64,000 nt of DNA from Gammaproteobacteria bacterium (lineage in GTDB: Bacteria; Pseudomonadota; Gammaproteobacteria; S012-40). Positions 20,428-29,861 of this stretch are shown one piece after another; within the stretch, counting starts at the first letter, position 1, and each line of letters begins with the position of its first letter. The position numbers and the translations under genes were made by a program. The stretch is taken from NCBI GenBank assembly GCA_029884425.1, contig JAOUHV010000002.1, forward strand, positions 1 to 64,000. Reading direction: 5' to 3'. Below the pieces are notes generated by a model. The model was not told the origin of the DNA. It made no database searches and was given only the letters and a program-made list of their open reading frames with translations.

Positions 20428-21672
20428 TCAGGGCCGTGACTGATAATTTATTTGTGCCGCCGAAAAACACATCAACAAAAACAACAAGCCCCCCTTAACC
20501 ATCGCACTACGTGACAACCAACCTTCCGTTAATCCAAACACCGCGAACGCGACCAAAACCATTGACGCCGCTATCAACCAAAGTTTCTCTGCGTCTTTTA
20601 ATCCAGACAAAAGCGAGGCAGGTAAAATAAAAACACCAATCAATAGGGCAGCCACACCCAACATTCCAGTCGTCGCTAGTGCATCGAAATAAATACTATG
20701 CGCATGCTCGTACGGCTTTGGATATTCGGTTAAACCCTGTTCTTTTAGCTGCGCCCTATGTCCTTCGTAGTCACCAATGCCCGTCCCTAACCATGGATTG
20801 TTTTGCCATATCAAAAGCGCATCTTTCCACATCAAGATACGCTCTCCCCACGACGATGGCTGAGAGGGGTCCTGTAACGTGCGATTAATGTCACTAAAAC
20901 CCGACTCAACCCCACCTACAATTCGTTCAGGTTTTAATGCAGCAAGAGCTATGATGGCAAGCAAAACACCAGCAGATGCCATCAGAATTTGTCGTCGTGT
21001 GATTTTCTGCCGATAAAACCACGCTGCTACCACCATGGCTACTGGCAAGAGTATCCACGCACCACGAGTCATCGACAACACCCCTGCATATAAGGCAGCT
21101 ATCGCAGAGCACAACATAAGAATCTTTAATAACCTATTTTTATTCAGTTCAATTGCCATTAGAAAAATTAACACTGCAAGCAATACTGAAAAATCGCCAA
21201 ATATTATTTTATGGTATGCTCCGGACGCTAATTCCTTTCCCAAAACAGCAGTGTCATACCACGCATCAGCGGCATAAATAAATCCCGCTAAGACACAGCC
21301 TATAATTAACGCTCTACCGACATACTCACCGTAGCGTCGCAGTAAAAGATAAATTGGAATAGAAAGCGGAAAATATAGATAGCGCTCCAGCTTGCGAATA
21401 CCCGCAGCCATATTTTCGGTATTTAATAATGAAATTGAGGCAACAATGAAAAAAGCAACGAACCCATATAACATCAATTTTTCTTGTTTACACAGACTTT
21501 TCCAAGCTGGCCAGCCATAAATAATTCCCAGCAGAAATAGCAGCGCAAATACAACGCCACTACCATCCTTGACCGTTGCTGCGACCATAGGAAAAATCAG
21601 CACCAGCAGTGCAATTACGTAGCGCAACCAATCGCGTGTTTGATATTTTTGGTGACGGATATTAATATGCAT
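20428..21672 (-). CDS. O-antigen polymerase/ligase family membrane protein (Wzy_C-type)
   Basis: About 414 residues with around ten to twelve membrane helices and a periplasmic loop containing PWLGTGIGDYEGH and YEHAHSIYFDALATTGMLGVA, typical of the Wzy/WaaL ligase-polymerase superfamily. It either polymerises repeat units or joins the glycan to lipid A-core; sequence alone does not separate the two. The ATG at 21670-21672 lies within the end of the upstream phosphotransferase gene; TTG at 21684 is a less likely start. Confidence 0.85.
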   Translation of the reverse strand: MHINIRHQKYQTRDWLRYVIALLVLIFPMVAATVKDGSGVVFALLFLLGIIYGWPAWKSLCKQEKLMLYGFVAFFIVASISLLNTENMAAGIRKLERYLYFPLSIPIYLLLRRYGEYVGRALIIGCVLAGFIYAADAWYDTAVLGKELASGAYHKIIFGDFSVLLAVLIFLMAIELNKNRLLKILMLCSAIAALYAGVLSMTRGAWILLPVAMVVAAWFYRQKITRRQILMASAGVLLAIIALAALKPERIVGGVESGFSDINRTLQDPSQPSSWGERILMWKDALLIWQNNPWLGTGIGDYEGHRAQLKEQGLTEYPKPYEHAHSIYFDALATTGMLGVAALLIGVFILPASLLSGLKDAEKLWLIAASMVLVAFAVFGLTEGWLSRSAMVKGGLLFLLMCFSAAQINYQSRP

Positions 21673-23062
21673 TCTTGTGCACAAACCCTTTGAAGATTGT
21701 CAGAAAAATAATCTTCAAGTCAAACCACAGCGTCCAATTCTCAATGTACTGTAAATCAAACTCGATGCGCTTATTCAGATCTGTATTCCCTCGCCAGCCA
21801 TTAATTTGCGCCCAACCGGTAATCCCTGCCTTGACCATATGTTTTTTCATATAGTCAGGGATTTCATTTTTAAATTGCTCCACAAATACCGGACGTTCAG
21901 GACGAGGCCCTACAATGGACATATCTCCACGCAGCACGTTAATGAACTGTGGCAATTCATCCAAACTCGTTTTGCGTATAAAACTACCGAAGGCTGTTGC
22001 TCTGTTGTCACCAGATTTTGCCCACACGGCTCCTGTTTTATTTTCAGCATCTACAGGCATAGACCGAAACTTTAGCATGGCAAAAGATTTTCCATTCCAG
22101 CTGACGCGCTCTTGTCGATAAAACACAGGACCTGGGGAGCTAAGCTTTACGCCCATTGCCAAAGCCAACATTAGCGGACTTATCAACAACAAAATCGTCG
22201 ATGCCAAAATTTTATCTTCGATATTTTTTACCATCCAGTTCACCCCGTGCATGGGTGACTCGGAGAGATTGACCACTGGCAAACCTGCAATCGACGTCAC
22301 CGAATGATTGATAAGATTGAAGTTAAAAATATCCGGCACCAAGCGAATATCAATTGTGCTATGCCGCAACATGTGAAGCACATCATTGATACGCCGATCT
22401 GCACTGAGAGGTAGCGCAACCCAAACCTCGGAGATATGATGTTGCTCCAGCAGCTCCGGCAATAAATCCACACCACCCGCAACGATCACTCCATCAATGC
22501 GCTGACCATGAAGTTCACTTTTATCGTCTAAAAACGCCACAACCTCTAAGCCGGTTGCCATTGCTTGGCGCAGACGCAGAGAAATATTTTGCCCTAACTT
22601 TCCCGCACCGATGACCACTACCTGCTTCCGGTTCCATCCTTTCAGTCTGGCAAGCCGTAACGCAATACCCAAGCTGCCTCGAAAACCAACCAGAAAAACC
22701 AGACCCAACACCGCCCAACTTAACAACCACTGCCTGGAGTACAACTCACCCGATTTGGTAATAAAGGCTAAAAACACCAAAATTGCCAGCACGACACACC
22801 AACCAGACACGATGGCCTTCACATGCTGGAGCCACCCCCGCCCCCGCCAGGATGCATAGATACCAAAGCGAGGAAACACCAACAGGCTGAGCAACAAACC
22901 AAGAATAACGGAAAGCTGGTAAATCTCCGGTGCCAAAGGAGCTGGCCAATGTGGGATTGTGAAGGCGAGCCATGCAGACAACGAAATTGCCAACATATCG
23001 CTCAGATGTGCCAACAACGAAATTACGTTTGAATGCTCACGATGGAAGCGCTTTGAAACCAT
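21662..23062 (-). CDS. wcaJ: Undecaprenyl-phosphate glucose phosphotransferase (WcaJ-type initiating enzyme)
   Basis: Starts the repeat unit by moving a hexose-1-phosphate, probably glucose-1-P, to undecaprenyl phosphate. Four N-terminal membrane helices are followed by a CoA-binding-like Rossmann segment (QVVVIGAGKLGQNI). After a further membrane helix comes the C-terminal sugar-transferase domain: FYRQERVSWNGKSFAMLKFRSM, KTSLDELPQFINVLRGDMS, VGPRPERP and the C-terminal GITGWAQINGWRG. 466 residues is normal for WcaJ/PHPT proteins. The start is a clear ATG. Confidence 0.92.
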   Translation of the reverse strand: MVSKRFHREHSNVISLLAHLSDMLAISLSAWLAFTIPHWPAPLAPEIYQLSVILGLLLSLLVFPRFGIYASWRGRGWLQHVKAIVSGWCVVLAILVFLAFITKSGELYSRQWLLSWAVLGLVFLVGFRGSLGIALRLARLKGWNRKQVVVIGAGKLGQNISLRLRQAMATGLEVVAFLDDKSELHGQRIDGVIVAGGVDLLPELLEQHHISEVWVALPLSADRRINDVLHMLRHSTIDIRLVPDIFNFNLINHSVTSIAGLPVVNLSESPMHGVNWMVKNIEDKILASTILLLISPLMLALAMGVKLSSPGPVFYRQERVSWNGKSFAMLKFRSMPVDAENKTGAVWAKSGDNRATAFGSFIRKTSLDELPQFINVLRGDMSIVGPRPERPVFVEQFKNEIPDYMKKHMVKAGITGWAQINGWRGNTDLNKRIEFDLQYIENWTLWFDLKIIFLTIFKGFVHKNAY

Positions 23063-23170
23063 GAAATGACGAACCTAAACCTACGGATGAATTAGGGCTA
23101 ATTCTATCTTATTGATTATGGATTGTCGCCAACGATGCCTGCCGTATATAGGCCCACCCTCAGTAAATCA

Positions 23171-24271
23171 CTACTTACTAATATTTATTTTTTCCCCTAT
23201 CGCAGCCTGAATTTCTTGCTTAAAACGCTCAACCCCATAGGCTTGAGCATGCGCCGAAATTTTGGCTTTCACGAAATCAGCTTGCAGTCCTTCAAATCGA
23301 TGTACCACATCCATAAGCGCCTCGACCGTTTGTTGGTGAAAAAACAGCCCGGTCACGCCATCAATCACCGTTTCAAGCGCCCCCCCTTTGGCATATGCCA
23401 ATACCGGCCGGCCACTAGCCATGGCCTCCAGCGGTACAATGCCAAAATCCTCAACCCCCGGGAAAATTAATGCCTTACATGAAGCATAATACTGCTGTAT
23501 TTTTTCGAACGACTGGCGTCCCAATATCTCAATATTCGGCCCGGCAATACGCTTTAGCTCCTCGTACTGCTCACCCTCACCAATCACCACCAGGCGTTTG
23601 CCCATTTGATTGAATGCCTTCACCGCCAAATCTGCGCGTTTGTAAGCCACCAACTGCCCCAACAGCAGATAGTATTCGCCGTCAACAGCATCCTCGGCGA
23701 GCGAAAAATCCTGTAACGATACCGGGGGGTGAACAACCTGCGCCGACCGACGATAACACTTGGCAATACGCCTAGCGACATATTCAGAGTTGGCGATAAA
23801 ATGATCCACCCTGGCGGCACTGGCGAAATCCCACAGCCTCAAATAATGCGTCAGCGGGCGCATAAGCAACCGCATGAACCAGGATTGGTTCTGCAAATAA
23901 TCCTGGTACATATCCCACAGATACCGCATAGGCGAATGACAATAACAAATATGTACACTGTCAGGAGAGGTAATGACTCCCTTGGCAGGGCCTGATTCAC
24001 TGCTGATCACCAAATCATATTCACGCAAATCCAACTGTTCCAGCGCCAGAGGCATCAGCGGGAGATACTTTTGGTAATGCTTTACCGCGCCCGGCAACTT
24101 GTTAATAAATGTCGTATAAATTTGATGTTTGCGCAGTTTAGTCGAAAGGGAATTTTGATCGACAACGTGAGTAAAAATATCCGCTTCAGGATATATATCA
24201 CACAAAGCTTCCAATACTTTTTCACCACCGCGCATGTTGACTAGCCAATAGTGAACTATCGCAACTTTCAT
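23171..24271 (-). CDS. Family 4 glycosyltransferase
   Basis: GT-B transferase with VAIVHYWLVNMRGGEKVLEAL at the N-terminus, HYCHSP-like CYCHSPMRYLWD, VANSEYVARRI-type FIANSEYVARRIAKCY, and the C-terminal donor site FGIVPLEAMASGRPVLAYAKGG. The GGEKV glycine loop and E-x7-E pattern are typical of GT4. The ATG at 24271 is preferred over a TTG six bases upstream. Substrate unknown. Confidence 0.88.
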   Translation of the reverse strand: MKVAIVHYWLVNMRGGEKVLEALCDIYPEADIFTHVVDQNSLSTKLRKHQIYTTFINKLPGAVKHYQKYLPLMPLALEQLDLREYDLVISSESGPAKGVITSPDSVHICYCHSPMRYLWDMYQDYLQNQSWFMRLLMRPLTHYLRLWDFASAARVDHFIANSEYVARRIAKCYRRSAQVVHPPVSLQDFSLAEDAVDGEYYLLLGQLVAYKRADLAVKAFNQMGKRLVVIGEGEQYEELKRIAGPNIEILGRQSFEKIQQYYASCKALIFPGVEDFGIVPLEAMASGRPVLAYAKGGALETVIDGVTGLFFHQQTVEALMDVVHRFEGLQADFVKAKISAHAQAYGVERFKQEIQAAIGEKINISK

Positions 24272-24329
24272 TCTCAATAAATCTCTTCAATAAAATCAGT
24301 CACATAATCAGCTAAAAGCAATGATTGCA

Positions 24330-25436
24330 TTACGACTCATCCAGATAAACCATCTTTGTTGCATTGGCCATTTTATCCACCGAATAGTGCAACGCATGCC
24401 ACTTCCGAGAATTTTCGCCTAAACTGCGCACTTCCTCCAAGTGATGTGACCAATAATCAAGCTGTTTACATGCGACATCTATCCTGCCTAACGGGTAAAG
24501 CAATCCATTAACACCTGTACGCACAAGATCCTGATTCCCCACAACATCACTTAGCAAAAGAGGTATTCCTGCCGACATCGCTTCCAGCGCTGCCAGCGAC
24601 ATCCCCTCCCATCGCGATGTGGATAAATATACATCTGATGCCTGTAGGTACGGACGGACATCTGCCACATTTCCAACAAAAATAACATTATTAATTTTCC
24701 TGGCACGAGACTCCGCCTCCAGAACAGTGCGTTCTGGTCCATCACCAAGCCAGACAAACAACATATGAGGGAGTCTTTCAGCAATACGCAGAGCCTCACT
24801 CATATTTTTGGCGTAATCAAAGCGAGACACACTAAGCACAATAAAACTTTTCACATCAAAACCAAGCGACGCTCGAATTTCAGGTTTCTCTTGACGTGAA
24901 GACTCAATCTTAGCCGTACCATTTTGGATAACCGTTAGTTTTGCAACTGGCCATAACCTCAAAGACAGCCCTGTTGTCTTCTCTCCCTCTGAAACATGAA
25001 TAACACATCGAATGAAAAAACCGGCTAAGCGTTCGTAAAAAATGTACATTTTCTTTTTCAGCCAACCGTACTCACCCACATGAATCCCATGGGGTGTATG
25101 CACCCAATCTAGTTTCACTAGAAAAGATAAACATAAAGCATATGCCCCAGCACCTTTCCCATGAGAATGAATACGACGAATACCCTGCGCCTTAATCCAT
25201 TTGGCTAAACCAAATATTCTTGTGACATCAAATTTTCGATGTGGAATCTGAAATAAACGACTCGAACCCAGCAAAGATTGATAGCGCTGCCAATACGGAA
25301 AGTCTTGTGGACAAGCAATATACGACTCCACTCCCATATCCTGAAGCTTTCTGCAAAGCTGATATAAATGTTCAGGCCCCCCCCCCACATCAGCACGGGC
25401 AGAGATGTGCAGCACCCTTAAATCGCCATCAGCCAT
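24330..25436 (-). CDS. Family 4 glycosyltransferase
   Basis: GT-B fold with VLHISARADVGGGPEHLYQL, IHSHGKGAGAYAL, FIVLSVSRFDYAKNMSEALR and STSRWEGMSLAALEAMSAGIPLLLSDVVGN, the GT4 donor-binding E-x7-E region. It overlaps the preceding GT2 gene by eight bases, so the two are probably translated together. Acceptor and donor are not determined. Confidence 0.9.
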   Translation of the reverse strand: MADGDLRVLHISARADVGGGPEHLYQLCRKLQDMGVESYIACPQDFPYWQRYQSLLGSSRLFQIPHRKFDVTRIFGLAKWIKAQGIRRIHSHGKGAGAYALCLSFLVKLDWVHTPHGIHVGEYGWLKKKMYIFYERLAGFFIRCVIHVSEGEKTTGLSLRLWPVAKLTVIQNGTAKIESSRQEKPEIRASLGFDVKSFIVLSVSRFDYAKNMSEALRIAERLPHMLFVWLGDGPERTVLEAESRARKINNVIFVGNVADVRPYLQASDVYLSTSRWEGMSLAALEAMSAGIPLLLSDVVGNQDLVRTGVNGLLYPLGRIDVACKQLDYWSHHLEEVRSLGENSRKWHALHYSVDKMANATKMVYLDES

Positions 25437-26241
25437 TATTTTTCTTCATGATAGAAAATTTTTTTCTATACCAACGGACAATAACTGAAAGACCTGTATT
25501 CATCAGAATATCTCTAACATGCCGCCTAACTATTTGCTTGTAGTAATAAATATCTGAAGACAGATACAACGCCAGATGATTCTTTTTTATTTGTCGAACC
25601 TCATCGTACGCCTTTTTCCAATTTTGATCAGAAACCCCATCCAATCGCATATTAGAAATTTTTTTATTCAAAAATGAAAACATCGCTCCATTCGTCAGAA
25701 GTCGCAATAGCAAATCATAGTCCATCGCAAACTTCCGATTTACATCAAACCCCCCAAAGCGAGCATAAAGCAGCCTACGAATAAATGTTGATGAATGATT
25801 TAGGCTCATTTCATCTCGAAGTTTTGAATGATCAGGAAACCAGACACCTTCACTTTGGTTCTTTTTCCAAAACTCGGTCAATCCGTATACAATGTCAAAT
25901 TTGGGCATTGCCGCAACCACACTCTCAACCGCGTCATTCTCAAACCAATCATCCGCATTAATCATCCCGACAATTTCGCCCTTACATTGCGCTATGCCTT
26001 TATTAAAAGCGTCACTAATCCCTTTGTCTGGTTCACTGCTCCAATAGGCTATTTTGTCAGCGTATTTTCTAATGATATCCAACGTGCCGTCTGTAGAACC
26101 ACCATCAATAATCACATACTGAATATTTGGGTAGGTCTGAGCCAAGACGCTATTGATGCACTGTTCGAGATGAGCTTCGCCGTTTAAAACAACGGTGACG
26201 ATACTCACTAATGGCAATTCTTCTTTATTCATATTCAGCAT
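25429..26241 (-). CDS. Family 2 glycosyltransferase (WcaA-like)
   Basis: GT2 enzyme with VSIVTVVLNGEAHLEQCINSVLAQ, IIDGGSTDGTLDII, SEPDKGISDAFNKGI and GMINADDWF, a standard WcaA-type set including the DD metal site. ATGs at 26241 or 26232 are the likely starts. An open frame reaching 26289 would run back through a transcription terminator and is rejected. It is the first glycan gene downstream of mucD, with almost no space for its own promoter. Confidence 0.88.
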   Translation of the reverse strand: MLNMNKEELPLVSIVTVVLNGEAHLEQCINSVLAQTYPNIQYVIIDGGSTDGTLDIIRKYADKIAYWSSEPDKGISDAFNKGIAQCKGEIVGMINADDWFENDAVESVVAAMPKFDIVYGLTEFWKKNQSEGVWFPDHSKLRDEMSLNHSSTFIRRLLYARFGGFDVNRKFAMDYDLLLRLLTNGAMFSFLNKKISNMRLDGVSDQNWKKAYDEVRQIKKNHLALYLSSDIYYYKQIVRRHVRDILMNTGLSVIVRWYRKKFSIMKKNNG

Positions 26242-26248
26242 TCTATCG

Positions 26249-26280
26249 AAAAAAGCAAAAGGGCCGCTACTGCAGCCCTT
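26249..26280 (-). terminator. Intrinsic terminator after mucD
   Basis: On the minus strand AAGGGCTGC-AGTA-GCGGCCCTT (26280-26259, one T-G wobble) is followed by TTGCTTTTTT. It lies 28 bases after the mucD stop and ends about eight bases before the first glycosyltransferase start, forming the border between the core stress operon and the glycan locus. Confidence 0.8.
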
Positions 26281-26307
26281 CGCTCTCAAATTTCACTGAG
26301 AAAAAAC

Positions 26308-27756
26308 CTACTCCTCACCCACCCGCAGCGCCAGGAAAATTGGGCTGCCGCGACGGCTGACTAGCAGTGGTACCACTCGTCCGTCTTCCAGTTTATCAAC
26401 AATCGCGATAAAGCCTTCCAGGTTTTTGACATTTTGTCTGTCAATTTTCAGTATGACATCGCCGCGACGAACACCTGCCTGACGGGCAGCACTGGATTTT
26501 ACATCGGCGACCAGCACCCCACCCTTGGCACTCAACTCCAGGCGGGAGCGCATTTCATCATCAATATCCTTGAGCTCCAGCCCTAATCGCTGCTCACCGG
26601 CGTCTTTGTCACCGCCTTTTTTGCTGACACGGGCGGGCTTTTCCTCTTCTTCTGGCAGTTCACCGATGGTGACGCTGACGGTGCGTTTTTTACCATCACG
26701 GATAATCTCCATCGGCGCACTCTTGTTCACTTCGGTTATACCAACCATCGGAGGCAAGTCAGAGGAATGATCAATTTCGTGGCCATTGAAACTGAGCACG
26801 ATGTCGCCCACTTGCAGTCCAGCCTTTTCTGCCGGACTGGAGGGTAACACTCGCGCAACCAGCGCACCCTGAGGCTTGTCCATCTTGAATGACTCGGCCA
26901 GTTCACGCGTCACATCCTGGATCAACACGCCCAACCAGCCCCGCGTCACGTGCCCTTTGGATTTGAGCTGTTCGACCACATTCATCGCAACATCAATGGG
27001 AATCGCAAACGATAATCCCATGTAGCCACCCGTACGGCTGTATATTTGCGAGTTGATGCCCACCACTTCGCCTTGCAGGTTAAACAGCGGTCCACCGGAA
27101 TTTCCAGGATTGATGGCAACGTCCGTTTGAATGAAGGGCACGTAACTTTCTCTGGGCAGCGCCCGTTTTTTTGCGCTAACAATTCCTGAGGTCACGGAAT
27201 AATCAAAGCCGAAGGGAGAGCCGATAGCCAACACCCATTCGCCCACTTTCAAATCTTTGGAGCGACCAATTTTCACCACACTCAGGTTATTGGCTTTGAT
27301 TTTGAGCAACGCCAGATCGGCACGCGGATCCGTTCCCACCAACTCGGCCTCCAACTCGCGTCGATCACTCAGGCGCACAATAATTTTGTCGGCGCCATCA
27401 ATGACGTGATTATTGGTCAGAATATAGCCATCTTTGGAAATCACAAATCCGGAGCCCAGCGACTCGGAACGAGGCATGCCGCCATCCCCACCTGGAACAC
27501 CGTCTTCACCAAAATAATGTTTGAACCAGTCGTCGTTAGGACCATTTTCAGGAAAATTCGGCGGCAGCCGGCGATTGGATTTGGCCTGTGCTTTCTGCGT
27601 GGTACTGATGTTAACAACGGCCGGGCCATTGTCTTCAACCAGTTTGGTGAAATCCGGCAACTCAGCGGCATTGCTTATCTGCGGCAACAATATCAAACCC
27701 ACAAGCACCAACAAAAAGGAAACTCGACACCAACCTATACTGCGCAATATGTTCAT
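26308..27756 (-). CDS. mucD: Periplasmic DegP/MucD-type serine protease with two PDZ domains
   Basis: A signal peptide (hydrophobic to about residue 31, cleavage after SNA) is followed by a trypsin-like domain with the triad His in LTNNHVIDGADKI, Asp in DPRADLALLKI and Ser in NPGNSGGPLFN, then two PDZ domains (GWLGVLIQDVT...; LGLELKDID...). It degrades or refolds misfolded envelope proteins and is typically part of the sigma-E response. The ATG at 27756 has GGAG at good spacing; an upstream frame to 27783 is unlikely. Last gene of the rpoE unit. Confidence 0.94.
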   Translation of the reverse strand: MNILRSIGWCRVSFLLVLVGLILLPQISNAAELPDFTKLVEDNGPAVVNISTTQKAQAKSNRRLPPNFPENGPNDDWFKHYFGEDGVPGGDGGMPRSESLGSGFVISKDGYILTNNHVIDGADKIIVRLSDRRELEAELVGTDPRADLALLKIKANNLSVVKIGRSKDLKVGEWVLAIGSPFGFDYSVTSGIVSAKKRALPRESYVPFIQTDVAINPGNSGGPLFNLQGEVVGINSQIYSRTGGYMGLSFAIPIDVAMNVVEQLKSKGHVTRGWLGVLIQDVTRELAESFKMDKPQGALVARVLPSSPAEKAGLQVGDIVLSFNGHEIDHSSDLPPMVGITEVNKSAPMEIIRDGKKRTVSVTIGELPEEEEKPARVSKKGGDKDAGEQRLGLELKDIDDEMRSRLELSAKGGVLVADVKSSAARQAGVRRGDVILKIDRQNVKNLEGFIAIVDKLEDGRVVPLLVSRRGSPIFLALRVGEE

Positions 27757-27810
27757 AGCTTCTCCGTACTCACGTGATCTCATCGGGGAGATTAGAGTTT
27801 ATTGTTATAA

Positions 27811-28299
27811 TCAGAATTCGATTTTCTGAGAAGGCACAAAATGTACCGGTGACTCGCTGCGACGTAACACAATCATTTGATAAGCTGAATTTTCCGCAAT
27901 GCGTCGTGAAAAACGCGCCAGCCCCCAAAATCCGGCAGCCAAGCCTGCCAGCGAGCATATCACTCGCCAACCTTCGACGTATTCTCGCTCCAGCAGAAGA
28001 AAAACCACTCCGCCGAACAAAGCACCAACCAACAGACCCAACAGCGGAAGAAGATAGACGATCAGACTGCCACGCACCAGCGCCTGCGGCTGAATGCCAA
28101 CAATCACCTGATCACCCCGCTTGGCATTGGCACGATTGATCGCACGCACCCGCGTCAGCTTGTTGCCGATCGCTTTACCCACGACCGCCGTACCACAACC
28201 TTTGTTCGCCGCGCAGCTACCGCAGGCGGATTGACGCTGCGTTTGCACCCACGCAAAATCGCCCTCCACGTCAACAACAACAGCGGTTTCTTCCAGCAT
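27811..28299 (-). CDS. rseC: SoxR-reducing system / sigma-E regulator RseC (MucC)
   Basis: Inner-membrane protein with a cysteine-rich N-terminus (SACGSCAANKGCGTAVV), two membrane helices around residues 80-120 (GSLIVYLLPLLGLLVGALFGG and a second) and a short C-terminal tail. This is the RseC/MucC architecture. The ATG at 28299 is chosen since the protein then begins MLEETAVVVDVEGD as in relatives; the frame extends to 28344. The role of RseC in sigma-E control is modest in known species. Confidence 0.88.
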   Translation of the reverse strand: MLEETAVVVDVEGDFAWVQTQRQSACGSCAANKGCGTAVVGKAIGNKLTRVRAINRANAKRGDQVIVGIQPQALVRGSLIVYLLPLLGLLVGALFGGVVFLLLEREYVEGWRVICSLAGLAAGFWGLARFSRRIAENSAYQMIVLRRSESPVHFVPSQKIEF

Positions 28300-28350
28300 A
28301 GATATTCCCAAATCTGAAACCACAGGGCCATCCCTGTGGCTCACACCAGG

Positions 28351-29055
28351 TTATTGTGCCCTATTTTGACCAAAGCTGGCTACATGCGCCATCGGAGCAG
28401 AGGGGGCCACAGCACCAGGTGCCACGGAAAACTCGTTGGTCGGACTCAGGTAGGGACTGAATTGCAGTTGCTCTACATCTAATCGATTCCAGCTGCCATT
28501 GGGCACCGGATTCTGCTCAGCCAAAATAACGGCTGGAGCAGGTTTTACCACGGGACGATCGATACCCGCTACCATCACCACCTGAGGAACAGCCGTGACA
28601 GGCGACGCCGTAACCACCATCGGCGCCGATTGCATTTCCATCGGCGCACTCGCAAGCACTGTTTCCGAAGGAGTATTCATCTGCAAACCTAACAGGCCAA
28701 CCAGCGCAACCGAAGCCGCCAGACCAGCTCCCCACGCAAAACGCGCGGATGATTTTGCTGTCACGGGCTGCGCTTGCGCCACTATCGGCGCGACATTATT
28801 GCTGGACTCTTCGATCGGTTTCAGCGCGTTGGGCGCAAAAAGCGTTGGCTCATTTTCCAGCGACAAACGCACCCGCTCCGCCAAAGACGACGACAGCGAA
28901 GCTGGCAATTCCTTGCGCATGGCATCACCAATGAGGTGATAGCGTTCCCATGTCTTGCGCGCCTGCGAATCACGCATTTGTTTAATCAAGTGAGCGGACT
29001 GCTCCGCATTCGTCTCGCCATCGAGAAACTGGGATAGTTGTTCTTCTAATTTCAT
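28351..29055 (-). CDS. rseA: Anti-sigma-E factor RseA (MucA-like)
   Basis: N-terminal cytoplasmic domain (EEQLSQFLDGETNAEQSAHL, TWERYHLIGDAMR) that would bind RpoE, one membrane helix near residues 108-126 (FAWGAGLAASVALVGLLGL) and a periplasmic region rich in Ala, Pro and Val. It holds RpoE inactive until proteolysis on envelope stress. It lies 17 bases after rpoE. The usual next gene, rseB/mucB, is absent. Confidence 0.9.
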   Translation of the reverse strand: MKLEEQLSQFLDGETNAEQSAHLIKQMRDSQARKTWERYHLIGDAMRKELPASLSSSLAERVRLSLENEPTLFAPNALKPIEESSNNVAPIVAQAQPVTAKSSARFAWGAGLAASVALVGLLGLQMNTPSETVLASAPMEMQSAPMVVTASPVTAVPQVVMVAGIDRPVVKPAPAVILAEQNPVPNGSWNRLDVEQLQFSPYLSPTNEFSVAPGAVAPSAPMAHVASFGQNRAQ

Positions 29056-29072
29056 GTCTGCCTACCTCTGCG

Positions 29073-29645
29073 CTAATCCAGTAAGGGCGCAAGTTTTTTG
29101 TCTATCGCTTCTCGAGCACGAAAAATTCGCGAGCGAACCGTTCCAACCGGACAATCCATCGCCACTGCAATTTCCTCATAGCTCAAGCCTTCCAGCTCGC
29201 GCAACGTCACTGCAGTGCGCAATTCTTCGGGCAACTGCTCAATGGCGCTAAACACCGTGGCCTCGATCTCATCTTTGAGCAGCAACCGCTCCGGCGAAGC
29301 CAGTTCATGCATGGCAAACGCGCCTTCATAGGTCTCAGCCTCATCAGCTTCCACATCGGCATCCGGGGGTCGACGCCCCTGGGCAACCAGGAAGTTTTTG
29401 GCGGTATTGATCGCAATTCGATACAGCCAAGTGTAAAACTCGCTGTCACCACGGAACCGAGGTAAAGCCCGATATGCTTTGATAAAAGCTTCCTGGGCCA
29501 CGTCCAGCACCTCGTGCTGGTCGGCAATATAGCGACCAATCACCTTCGCAATCTTGTGCTGATACTTAAGCACCAGCAAATCAAAGGCTTTTTTGTCACC
29601 ATTCTGAACTCGTTTCACCAGTTCATAGTCGGCGCCGTTAGACAT
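29073..29645 (-). CDS. rpoE: RNA polymerase sigma factor RpoE (AlgU/sigma-E)
   Basis: ECF sigma factor with region 2 ([52 protein letters not shown]) and region 4 ([33 protein letters not shown]). The start at 29645 gives about 190 residues, the same as Escherichia coli RpoE. In-frame ATG 29696 and TTG 29702 also exist, but a sigma-E-like promoter overlaps them, so they may lie upstream of the transcript start. Followed by rseA, rseC and mucD. Confidence 0.93.
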   Translation of the reverse strand: [190 protein letters not shown]

Positions 29646-29694
29646 AGGCACCTGCACCGTTTCTGGCTGATGAGCATTGCCACTCGCCAATTTC

Positions 29695-29721
29695 ATAGAC
29701 AACTCGCATCAAATTTAGTTC
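29695..29721 (-). promoter_or_regulatory. Candidate sigma-E promoter for rpoE
   Basis: On the minus strand GAACTA (29721-29716) and GTCTAT (29700-29695) are separated by 15 bases. The known consensus is GGAACTT and GTCTAA with about this spacing. This would allow autoregulation, as known for rpoE in other species. Two mismatches leave the assignment tentative. Confidence 0.35.
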
Positions 29722-29782
29722 TTTAAATTAGTCGATCGGTATCGGAACACGTTGTTTAAACTCCTAACAAAGACGCCGATAA

Positions 29783-29790
29783 AGTATACT
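29783..29790. promoter_or_regulatory. Palindromic AGTATACT, possible shared -10 element of rpoE and nadB
   Basis: AGTATACT contains TATACT on both strands and lies between the divergent genes. It fits a sigma-70 type -10 box in either direction, though no strong -35 box is seen for either. Listed as weak evidence. Confidence 0.22.
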
Positions 29791-29861
29791 CGGTTTTTTT
29801 CCAAGACTAATACTTACGTCCTGAGATCCAAGTTTAAACTCGACCCTGACGACCGACATCC

